Assembly: GCA_017517665.1 (NCBI GenBank)
Contig: JAFWYP010000008.1
Span: 1-40,977 of the forward strand
DNA: 40,977 nucleotides
Direction: 5' to 3'
Origin: Clostridia bacterium
GTDB taxonomy: Bacteria > Bacillota > Clostridia > Oscillospirales > Acutalibacteraceae
Shown here: positions 6,489 through 13,416 of the stretch, piece by piece
How the letters are laid out: the number at the start of each line of letters is the position of its first letter
Position numbering within the stretch: the stretch's first letter is position 1
Notes under the pieces: model-generated
Databases searched by the model: none
What the model was told of the DNA's origin: nothing
What the model saw: the letters and a program-made list of their open reading frames with translations, nothing else
Made by a program: the position numbers and the translations under genes

Positions 6489-6902
6489 TCAAATGAGCGT
6501 TCCCTCACAATGATCAATCTCATGCTGAATTATCTGTGCAGGAAAGCCTGTAAAGGTTTTGATGCGAGTCTGCATTTCAGATGTCTGCCATTGTACTTTT
6601 ATACTCTTGTATCGCTTGCACTTGCGAGGACCGCCGAGTAGAGAAAGACAACATTCTTCTGTTTCATATGGCTCTGATTTTTTGATAATCTGCGGGTTAA
6701 ACATAACCATATATTTGCCGTCGTTATCAAATGCGATAATACGCTTATGCACGCCAATCATATTCGCCGCCATACCGACACAGCCGTCTTTGTTGGCAAC
6801 AAGCGTATCCAGCAAATCTTGTGCCACCTGCAAGTCTTCTTTTGTTGCAACCTCCGATTTCCTCGCAAGCAAAATCGGGTCGTGAATAAGTTCTTTAATC
6901 AT
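6489..6902 (-). CDS. def: Peptide deformylase family protein, divergent
   Basis: Peptide deformylase removes formyl from nascent N-termini using a metal held by Cys-His-His. This 137-aa protein has all three motifs in order but in altered form: CVGMAANMIG at 41-50 (motif 1, normally GxGLAAxQ, with the catalytic Gln replaced by Met48), ECCLS at 83-87 (motif 2, normally EGCLS, metal Cys85) and QHEIDHCEG with HEIDH at 127-131 (motif 3). It ends almost immediately after motif 3, lacking the C-terminal helix of longer enzymes. Short divergent deformylases of this kind are common in Clostridia as second copies. The metal site is intact, but full activity is uncertain given the Gln to Met change. 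It is single-cistron. Confidence 0.87.
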   Translation of the reverse strand: MIKELIHDPILLARKSEVATKEDLQVAQDLLDTLVANKDGCVGMAANMIGVHKRIIAFDNDGKYMVMFNPQIIKKSEPYETEECCLSLLGGPRKCKRYKSIKVQWQTSEMQTRIKTFTGFPAQIIQHEIDHCEGTLI

Positions 6903-6992
6903 AGCAAGCCTCGTTATATTAGGTATAAATATAAATTTATTGTATCACATTTGCATAATGTTGGCAATTAAAAATTTCGTTTAAAACTTTTT

Positions 6993-7060
6993 GAAAGTCC
7001 GTTTTATTGTACAAACGATGTGTCATAATGTAGTCAAGATAAAAAACACGGCAACGCCGA
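6993..7060 (+). promoter_or_regulatory. Shared promoter module, copy 1 (7076 gene)
   Basis: Contains GAAAGTCCGTTTTAT (6993-7007), a 17-bp spacer after GTTTTA, CATAAT (7024-7029) and AGTCAAGATAAAAAACACGG. A 4-bp mini-hairpin CGGC/GCCG then precedes the ribosome site. The same module occurs at 9348, 27778 and 29290; copies 1 and 4 are nearly identical through the leader. Confidence 0.8.
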
Positions 7061-7075
7061 AAAGGAGATTTTATT

Positions 7076-7711
7076 ATGAATAATAGCATGGAAATCGCAC
7101 TCAACATCAAAAACGATTATACTTTCAAAATGGTCGAAACTCTCTTTGAAAACATGGAACTCGACAGAAATGAAGCTGTTGAAAAAGCAGTAAACCTTGG
7201 AATCCACGCCCTTGCTCAAAGCATAACAGGCGCATTTATTTCCGATCTTTTCGGAGAAGCTACCCAAAACAATATTCCTCTCGACCTTTCATATGACACC
7301 GTCAAGGAACTGACCGCTTGTGCCGCAAGGGTTTACACCCACAACATCAACGTTAACGGAATGGAACCGGCTGAAGCAAAAAGACTTTTCTGCCGCATGA
7401 TTGCTGCTTATCTCATCTACCTTTGTGCAAACGAACATGGCTGCAAGCTTGACGTCAGAAAGCTCTCTTCTGCACCGTCACTTGCCGAAGATGAAAAATA
7501 CTGGTCATCCTGCCTTGAAATCAGAATCGGTAACAAAGCAAAAGTCAATTTCCTTGTTGCCGCAATTGAAGGAATGAAGTTTTCGGCTCTGAAGAAGACA
7601 ATCACGGGTCAGGAATGGTTTTCCGTTGAGCCTCTTGTTGAAGCATACAAAAAAGCAACAGGGGTGAATCTTGCGGAAAAAGGATTCTGCGATGTTGCAC
7701 TTAAAGTGTAA
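7076..7711 (+). CDS. Hypothetical protein (211 aa)
   Basis: A 211-aa, probably cytosolic and mostly helical protein; family not recognised. It begins MNNSMEIALNIKNDYTF, contains an alanine-rich region (MIAAYLIYLCANEHGC) and has no obvious motif, signal or membrane helix. AAAGGAG lies 9 bp before ATG 7076. Its significance is contextual: it is driven by copy 1 of a promoter/leader module that also precedes the genes at 9424, 27859 and 29372. The leader is almost identical to that of the 29372 gene, so the two may be part of one regulon. Codon use is C-rich at third positions, as in resident genes. Confidence 0.85.
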   Translation: MNNSMEIALNIKNDYTFKMVETLFENMELDRNEAVEKAVNLGIHALAQSITGAFISDLFGEATQNNIPLDLSYDTVKELTACAARVYTHNINVNGMEPAEAKRLFCRMIAAYLIYLCANEHGCKLDVRKLSSAPSLAEDEKYWSSCLEIRIGNKAKVNFLVAAIEGMKFSALKKTITGQEWFSVEPLVEAYKKATGVNLAEKGFCDVALKV

Positions 7712-7728
7712 TAACGTAATATAACAGA

Positions 7729-7757
7729 TTGACCCCAAACGGTATTTTCTGTATAAT
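7729..7757 (+). promoter_or_regulatory. Promoter of the DUF2779 nuclease gene
   Basis: TTGACC (7729-7734), 17-bp spacer, TATAAT (7752-7757), about 30 bp before the start. Unlike its neighbours' promoters, this is an ordinary sigma-A type. Confidence 0.8.
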
Positions 7758-7789
7758 CAAATCATAATCAACAGACAAGGGGAATGATT

Positions 7790-9265
7790 ATGTCTCTGCG
7801 ACTTTCGAAATCAAAATACTGCAATGCCGTTCAGTGTCCCAAAATGCTCTGGCTTCACAGAAACAAACCCGAAGAATTTGACGATTCTGTTATGAACGAT
7901 GCCGTTCTTGAAACGGGTAATATGGTCGGCGACCTTGCGATGGGTCTTTTCGGAGATTTCACCGAAGTTCCGTTTGGGGATTTAGGTGATATGCTTGAAG
8001 AAACTCAAAGGCTTATCGATGCAGGCATGCCCGTTATCGCAGAAGCATCTTTTGCCCTTGACGGACTTTTCTGCAGTGTCGATATTCTCAAAAACAAGGG
8101 CAACGGTCACGTTGAAATCTATGAAGTCAAAAGCTCAACTGCAGTGAGCGAAATCTATCTTCACGATACTGCATATCAGCAGTATGTGCTGGGCGGTCTG
8201 GGTTACAAGGTTGACGGAGTTTATCTTGTGCATATCAATCCTTGCTACGTCCGTCACGGTGAAATTGACCTTGATGAGCTGTTTGTGATTGAAGATGTGA
8301 AGTGTTACACCGACTGCAGGCAGACGGGCATCAGAGATTTTCTTCCCGAGCTCGAAAGAATAATGGAAAGCGATTATGAGCCTCACCGTGAGGTCGGATG
8401 CCATTGCAACAAACCCTACACCTGCGGATATTTTGACTACTGCACGGGCAGACTTTCGCACCCGAATGTTTTTGATATCAGCAGACTGAAGTTTGATACA
8501 AAAGTAAAGCTTTTCAACGAAGGTGACTACGATTTTGAGAGTCTTGCAAAACGCAAGGAAATCAAGGGCAATCAGCGTTTGCAGGTTGAATCGCATCTCA
8601 ACAACATCGGCAAAATCGATGCAAAGGGAATCCGCGAAACCGTTGACTCGCTTTTGTTTCCGCTTTATTTCCTTGACTTCGAAACATTCCAGGAAGCAAT
8701 TCCGCCGTTTGATTACACATCCCCTTATGAGCAGATTCCGTTTCAGTATTCGCTCCATTGGCTTGAGAGTGAAAACGGTGAACTTCATCACACCGAATTC
8801 CTTGCCGAAGCAGGTACAGACCCCCGACGTGCACTCGCAGAAAAACTCTGCAACGATATTCCGATGAATGTCTGCACAACGGCATACAATATGGGCTTTG
8901 AGAAGAATGTCATCAAGAAACTTGCAGAGATTTATCCCGACCTTGCCGACCATCTGATGAACATTCACGATAACATAAAAGACCTCATGACACCGTTTTC
9001 AAAGAAGCATTATTATCTCCCCGCAATGCAGGGTTCGTATTCGATAAAATATGTTCTCCCCGCGCTTTATCCCGATGAGCCTTCGCTTGATTATCACAAT
9101 CTCGAGGGAATACAAAAAGGCGACCAGGCATCAAATGCGTTCAAAAATATGAAGTCGATGCCCCCCGAAGAAATCGCCGAAACACGAAAAAATCTTCTTG
9201 CTTACTGCAAACTCGATACCTATGCAATGGTAAAAGTCTGGCAGAAGCTCATTGAGAATTCATAA
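7790..9265 (+). CDS. DUF2779 protein: Cas4-like nuclease fused to DEDD exonuclease-like domain
   Basis: A 491-aa protein with two nuclease-like halves. The N-terminal half is a Cas4/AddB-like PD-(D/E)XK domain: early cysteines (KYCNAVQCPKMLW), then D...EVK (IYEVKSS around 110-118) and a cysteine cluster CHCNKPYTCGYFDYC around 204-218, the expected Fe-S ligands. The C-terminal half (from about 290) starts YFLDFETF, a DnaQ/DEDD ExoI motif, with TAYNMGFEKNVI as ExoII-like and YCKLDTYAMV as ExoIII-like. The N-terminal plus DUF2779 layout is known in bacteria but uncharacterised. The start at 7790 is preferred over 7784 because AAGGGGA is then 6-7 nt away. It probably processes DNA ends or single strands. 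Confidence 0.9.
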   Translation: MSLRLSKSKYCNAVQCPKMLWLHRNKPEEFDDSVMNDAVLETGNMVGDLAMGLFGDFTEVPFGDLGDMLEETQRLIDAGMPVIAEASFALDGLFCSVDILKNKGNGHVEIYEVKSSTAVSEIYLHDTAYQQYVLGGLGYKVDGVYLVHINPCYVRHGEIDLDELFVIEDVKCYTDCRQTGIRDFLPELERIMESDYEPHREVGCHCNKPYTCGYFDYCTGRLSHPNVFDISRLKFDTKVKLFNEGDYDFESLAKRKEIKGNQRLQVESHLNNIGKIDAKGIRETVDSLLFPLYFLDFETFQEAIPPFDYTSPYEQIPFQYSLHWLESENGELHHTEFLAEAGTDPRRALAEKLCNDIPMNVCTTAYNMGFEKNVIKKLAEIYPDLADHLMNIHDNIKDLMTPFSKKHYYLPAMQGSYSIKYVLPALYPDEPSLDYHNLEGIQKGDQASNAFKNMKSMPPEEIAETRKNLLAYCKLDTYAMVKVWQKLIENS

Positions 9266-9297
9266 TTACAATTCCTCTTTTTCATTTACACTCACTC

Positions 9298-9344
9298 AAA
9301 AGTCGGAAAACTGCTGTAAAAAAGCAATTTTTCGGCTTTTTTGC
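9298..9344 (+). terminator. Terminator of the DUF2779 gene
   Basis: Stem AAAAGTCGGAAAA (9298-9310) / TTTTTCGGCTTTT (9328-9340) with an inner TGC/GCA pair and a T6 tract. Confidence 0.82.
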
Positions 9345-9347
9345 ATT

Positions 9348-9405
9348 GAAAGTACTGTTTTTCGGACTCTGACGATGATATAATACAGTCATAAGATAAA
9401 AAACA
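9348..9405 (+). promoter_or_regulatory. Shared promoter module, copy 2 (9424 gene)
   Basis: GAAAGTACTGTTTTT, 16-17 bp, TATAAT (9379-9384), then ACAGTCATAAGATAAAAAAC. It is the most diverged copy in the -35 element but matches exactly in the transcript-start block. Confidence 0.78.
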
Positions 9406-9423
9406 CAAACAAGGAGAACAAAA

Positions 9424-10548
9424 ATGAATTTTGATTTTTTGAAGAATTACCCTGAAATGAATACTCTCTATACGTACTGTTCCGAATCTGAACGTTTTGT
9501 TTATTCTTATCCCGATATAAGTATCACATCAGCAAGAAAATCAATGGAATATATTGTCAAGCTGGTTTACGGTTCAGCGGTTCAAAGCGATATCACAGGC
9601 CTTACTGTGTTTGATATGCTTCGTGATTATGATTTCATTGACTATCTTGATAATAAACCTCTTGTTGATGCGATTCACTTTATCAGAAAAATCGGAAATC
9701 AGTGTGTTCACGGTACATCTTTTGAAAGTGAATCGTCAATTGAAGTTCTCGAAAGACTTCATTTTGTTGCAGGAACTGTCTGTGTACTTCTCGGAGTGAT
9801 TAATTCGTTTGAAGAATTTGATAGAAATATGCTTACCCAAACAACCGATACAACAACAAACATAAGCGATGCAGAACCCGAAGTTTCCGAACAGCTGATA
9901 GGCAAGTTCGCACACCGACTTTCTTCCGTGAGACGTGTTTCCGAGCTAAAAAAAGAGATTATTGATGTTCATAAAAACACAAAGACAATGAACAAGAACA
10001 TCAGAACAGGCAAAGTTTCATCAGGAACAGACTCAGGAAACAATACCAGAACAGCTTTTCAACTTGTTGCCGAATGGTTGGATGACCGAGATGAAATTTT
10101 GGAAATTGCCGTGGATAATATAAGATGTATCATATCTGCAAAAATTAACGGTAAAGTCATTAATGTCGCAGTAAAAAGTGGCTGTCCTGCTCTGGCTTTT
10201 AAAAAAGCTGATGACACATGGGATGCTCTTGGCGGAATCGATTATGTTCTTTACGCAACGGACTTCAAATCCAATATTCCCGTTCTTGACCAACTCCGTG
10301 TTTTTAAATCTGATGAGTTTTATAAAATGTGGGAAGATCTTGGGCTTATCAGAAAAAAGGTTTCAAGAGGTGAAAGTGACAGACTTAAAGCAATCTACGG
10401 CGATGATTTCAAAACTGATATCAATCTTCACGCTGACTCAATTACTGTTCAGTGCTTCACAAACTCGAACAAGAAGTATACCGCTCTTCAGAATGTTATC
10501 GTGAATTATCCCATTCTCACTGAAAATGGATTCAAGAAAATTTTTTGA
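9424..10548 (+). CDS. DUF4145-like N-terminal domain protein
   Basis: A 374-aa protein. Residues ~1-125 (SITSARKSMEYIVKLVYG..., then FIRKIGNQCVHGTSFES and a long helix LERLHFVAGTVCVLLGVI) resemble the DUF4145 domain found at the N-terminus of HsdR-like restriction subunits and in stand-alone proteins. A Ser/Thr-rich linker with basic residues follows (residues ~130-210). The C-terminal ~165 residues form an unrecognised alpha/beta domain (IRCIISAKINGKVINVAVK...). No catalytic motif is seen. It uses copy 2 of the shared promoter module, with AAGGAG nine bases before ATG, and is convergent with the BREX operon across a shared terminator. It may be a defence accessory or a sensor. Confidence 0.78.
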   Translation: MNFDFLKNYPEMNTLYTYCSESERFVYSYPDISITSARKSMEYIVKLVYGSAVQSDITGLTVFDMLRDYDFIDYLDNKPLVDAIHFIRKIGNQCVHGTSFESESSIEVLERLHFVAGTVCVLLGVINSFEEFDRNMLTQTTDTTTNISDAEPEVSEQLIGKFAHRLSSVRRVSELKKEIIDVHKNTKTMNKNIRTGKVSSGTDSGNNTRTAFQLVAEWLDDRDEILEIAVDNIRCIISAKINGKVINVAVKSGCPALAFKKADDTWDALGGIDYVLYATDFKSNIPVLDQLRVFKSDEFYKMWEDLGLIRKKVSRGESDRLKAIYGDDFKTDINLHADSITVQCFTNSNKKYTALQNVIVNYPILTENGFKKIF

Positions 10549-10580
10549 ATAAAAGTTTTGTTTATATACTATAAGTTGAC

Positions 10581-10617
10581 AAAGCGTCCTCACAGAATAA
10601 TTCTGAGAGGACGCTTT
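10581..10617. terminator. Bidirectional terminator between the 9424 gene and the BREX operon
   Basis: Perfect 11-bp stem AAAGCGTCCTC (10581-10591) / GAGGACGCTTT (10607-10617) with an inner CAGAA/TTCTG stem. It lies between convergent stops at 10548 and 10622. Confidence 0.88.
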
Positions 10618-10621
10618 AAAA

Positions 10622-11749
10622 TTATACAATTATGATTTTTTTTATCGCTTTCGCAATTTCTAACACATCTTCTTTTGTGTTATCTTTGCTCAGAGAGATT
10701 CTTATAGTTCCTTTGGCTGTTTTTTCTTCTAATTGAATCGCTCTTAACACATGAGAAATTTGAGTATTTATACTATCGCAAGCGGAGCCAGTAGAAACCT
10801 CAATTCCCATAAGATCAAGACGATGCAATATTGTTTCGCCCTCAAAACCAGGAAAAGAAACACTTATATTGCCTGGAACGGTACTATTAGAGCCATTTCT
10901 GACAAAATTGATTTTTGATTTTTTCAATTCGTAAATCAAGTCTTTTTCAAGACCTATAATATGTTTTTGGTTTTCTTTTATATTATCGCAATTCTTTTTG
11001 AGTGCAATAGCCATAGCAATGATAGAAGCTATATTTTCTGTTCCCGCTCTTTGACTTTTTTCTTGTGAGCCTCCACTTAAAAGCGGAAAAATCTTAATTC
11101 CATTTTTTATGTAAAGGAATCCAATTCCTTTCGGACCGTTAAATTTATGAGCAGAAGCAGAAAGCATATCAACACCTAATGCTTTAACATCAACCTCTAT
11201 GTGACCAATCGATTGAACAGCATCAGTATGAAACAAAACACCCGATTCATGACTAATATCGGCTAATGATTTAATCGGCTCAATTGTTCCGATTTCATTA
11301 TTTGAAAGCATTATTGAAACCAATTTGGTGTTGGGAGTAATTGCCTGCTTCAACACCTCAGAACTAATAACACCTTGAAAATCAGGCATTAGATATGAAA
11401 CGTGGTATCCCAGTTTTTCAATATCCTCACAAGAACGAAGAACAGCATGGTGCTCAATTGCTGATGTGATAACATCTTTTTTGTTTGAATCAGAAAAAAC
11501 CGTTCCTTTTATTGCCCAATTATCACTTTCGGTTCCACCTGAAGTAAAATAAATTTCTTCAGGCTCAGCATTAATACAAGAAGCAATCATTTCACGAGCT
11601 TCTTTAAGGGCTTTTTTAGGTGCTCGAGAAAAAGAATAAGGCTGAGAAGCATTACCATATTCGTTAAGCAAGTATGGCTTCATAGCTTCAAAGGCATCAA
11701 TATCAAGTTTTGTAGTTGCCGCATTATCGGCATAAATGATTTTTTTCAT
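10622..11749 (-). CDS. Cysteine desulfurase of the BREX type 4-like operon (NifS/IscS/DndA type)
   Basis: A PLP enzyme that takes sulfur from cysteine as a persulfide and passes it on. It has 375 aa from ATG 11749 (minus; GAGGT seven bases upstream). Motifs: YADNAATTKL at the N-terminus, FTSGGTESDNWAIKG, EHHAVLRSCE with the PLP-stacking His, HTDAVQSIG, the PLP lysine in SASAHKFNGPKG (K202), RAGTENIAS, and the active-site cysteine C324 in STGSACDS on a mobile loop. It is the last gene of the operon, 7 bp after the tetracysteine gene. A dedicated desulfurase beside a PAPS-reductase-like BrxP parallels DndA/SspA with DndC/SspD in DNA phosphorothioation. An alternative is Fe-S cluster supply for BrxP. 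Confidence 0.95.
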   Translation of the reverse strand: MKKIIYADNAATTKLDIDAFEAMKPYLLNEYGNASQPYSFSRAPKKALKEAREMIASCINAEPEEIYFTSGGTESDNWAIKGTVFSDSNKKDVITSAIEHHAVLRSCEDIEKLGYHVSYLMPDFQGVISSEVLKQAITPNTKLVSIMLSNNEIGTIEPIKSLADISHESGVLFHTDAVQSIGHIEVDVKALGVDMLSASAHKFNGPKGIGFLYIKNGIKIFPLLSGGSQEKSQRAGTENIASIIAMAIALKKNCDNIKENQKHIIGLEKDLIYELKKSKINFVRNGSNSTVPGNISVSFPGFEGETILHRLDLMGIEVSTGSACDSINTQISHVLRAIQLEEKTAKGTIRISLSKDNTKEDVLEIAKAIKKIIIV

Positions 11750-11756
11750 GTTTACC

Positions 11757-11954
11757 TCATTTAAAAAGTGTGCAGCCTTCTTCTTTGAACTCTTCAATTT
11801 TGTCGAGCAAGTCATTGACGGAACAATCGAGATAATTTGCTAAACATTCTATACAGAAAAAATTATCAATATTGGCACCTATCATTTTTTTGTTTATGCC
11901 AATAGTGTCTTTGTCGAGAGGCTCTTTTCCGCATATTGAACAATTATTCTTCAT
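11757..11954 (-). CDS. Small tetracysteine (zinc-ribbon-like) protein of the BREX operon
   Basis: A 65-aa protein with two CxxC pairs (C5/C8 in NCSICGKE, C34/C37 in FFCIECLANYL) plus C44 and C61. The second half is a helix ending EEFKEEGCTLFK. It could bind zinc, or act as a sulfur or Fe-S carrier between the desulfurase and BrxP. It overlaps the brxL end by 11 bp and is 7 bp ahead of the desulfurase gene, so expression is coupled to both. Family name not recognised. Its position between BREX core and sulfur donor makes it a candidate functional component, but no function has been shown by sequence alone. Confidence 0.85.
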   Translation of the reverse strand: MKNNCSICGKEPLDKDTIGINKKMIGANIDNFFCIECLANYLDCSVNDLLDKIEEFKEEGCTLFK

Positions 11955-13404
11955 CGCTTAAATCCTTTACAGTGAATACAGGCATCAGCTTATTTTCTTT
12001 TTGATACTCAGCGGTATCAATAATTGCAAGCTGCTGCCATATTATTTTGCGCATTTTAACAGCAGGTCTTAAACAGTAACGCTGGAAATCATTCACACTG
12101 ATATCTTTAGGCGTTCTGACGTTTGGGAAAAGAAGCTTAAGAAATGCCGTTGCGATTCTTTTAACAGCTTCAGTGTGTCTTATATAAGCACTACCATCAA
12201 CATTAACAAGTCGATCAACAATTGAACGGTAGCTTACATCGCTTCTTAATTCGTGCATTATTGAACAGAAATATTCTGTATTTAATGCCCAACCTGTCAT
12301 TTTTAAATTATTAGTCATAGGAGGTATATCCCAGCCTTTAATAAATCCGTGCATTCGGTCGACTAAAGCACTTTCTTTGAAAAGCTCAGGAAGTTCTGTT
12401 AACATGTTTGAATATTCATCCATGTTGATTTGCTCAATGTTTCCAAGGAAAATAACACCTGCATCAGATTTGCCTTCATATCCTCCAAAATTAAATGTGC
12501 CTCTTTCCATATAGCCTTGCATTATTGATCGCATCTCGTTCACATCACTAAATTGAACAAGTTTTACTTCGTCAATAGCTACATAGTCATTCCCCATTAT
12601 AAAACCAGGTATGCGTCTTGAAGAATCGTAGAACATCTTTGCTCTGGTGACTTTTCCTCCGTCGGTAAGGAATCCAAATTTACTGATGTTTCCAAACACA
12701 TATGTTTTTCCAGTGCCTTTGGGTGCAAGTTCAAAAAGATTTAATCTTTTTTCAACAAAAGGCAAAAGTCTTGAAAGCATAGCTAATTTTTGAGTCTCAT
12801 CTTCATAGGCGTCTGCATTATAGTCGATCGCACCCAAAAGAATATCTATCCATTCCGCAACCGTAAATTCGGAACGAACATCTTTAAAATATTCAAGATC
12901 TATTTCATAAGGGCAAAAATTAATAAAATCTAAAAGTTTAATTTTTCCTGGGATTTTAGGCTTAGCATAATCGTCAGGGGGTCTATATCCAAGTTCAATT
13001 ATTCCCCATGTTTCTTGTCCATTGACAAGTTCACTTCTTACTGAAGACCATACACGAGATTCAATAACTGTTTCTTTGTTTGTTAACCCGTAATCAGGAA
13101 GAGAAAAAGATATTTCCTCTGTCTTAATATCAATATCGACAGTGATTTTAGTTAAAATCTTAACTTTTTCATGTTCAATAATTATACGATCTTTAATGCT
13201 TACCCAGTCTTTTTTGTCAGGAATGTGCGCCTTAATGAATTCAGATACTTCTTGAATATCGAAATCACCGTTTTCGTCTTGGAATTGTTTTAATAACCAG
13301 TCACGAAGAAAAGATGGCAAACTTAAAGAAGAAAAGAAATTGCTGTTTTGCAAATCTTTATATACGATCATTTCGTCAAAACAATCTCTTAATTTATCAA
13401 TCAT
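11944..13404 (-). CDS. brxL: BrxL-type AAA+ protein, short form
   Basis: A 486-aa AAA+ ATPase. Walker A is APKGTGKT at 227-234 in the BrxL signature context LFELAPKGTGKTYVFGNIS; Walker B is YVAIDEV at 274-280, followed by MQGYMERGTFNFGG and FLGNIE. In type 1 BREX, BrxL is about 680 aa with a C-terminal Lon-like domain; this protein stops after the AAA+ and a helical lid, so the Lon-like part is absent, as expected for type 4 forms. BrxL assembles on DNA and is needed for phage exclusion in characterised BREX systems. It starts 12 bp after pglZ and overlaps the next gene. Confidence 0.9.
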   Translation of the reverse strand: MIDKLRDCFDEMIVYKDLQNSNFFSSLSLPSFLRDWLLKQFQDENGDFDIQEVSEFIKAHIPDKKDWVSIKDRIIIEHEKVKILTKITVDIDIKTEEISFSLPDYGLTNKETVIESRVWSSVRSELVNGQETWGIIELGYRPPDDYAKPKIPGKIKLLDFINFCPYEIDLEYFKDVRSEFTVAEWIDILLGAIDYNADAYEDETQKLAMLSRLLPFVEKRLNLFELAPKGTGKTYVFGNISKFGFLTDGGKVTRAKMFYDSSRRIPGFIMGNDYVAIDEVKLVQFSDVNEMRSIMQGYMERGTFNFGGYEGKSDAGVIFLGNIEQINMDEYSNMLTELPELFKESALVDRMHGFIKGWDIPPMTNNLKMTGWALNTEYFCSIMHELRSDVSYRSIVDRLVNVDGSAYIRHTEAVKRIATAFLKLLFPNVRTPKDISVNDFQRYCLRPAVKMRKIIWQQLAIIDTAEYQKENKLMPVFTVKDLSDEE

Positions 13405-13416
13405 ATATTTGCCTCA

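Noticed and set aside
8135-8968. Minus-strand gene opposite the DUF2779 protein
   Set aside because: Antisense shadow of a well-supported coding frame, with no promoter or ribosome site.
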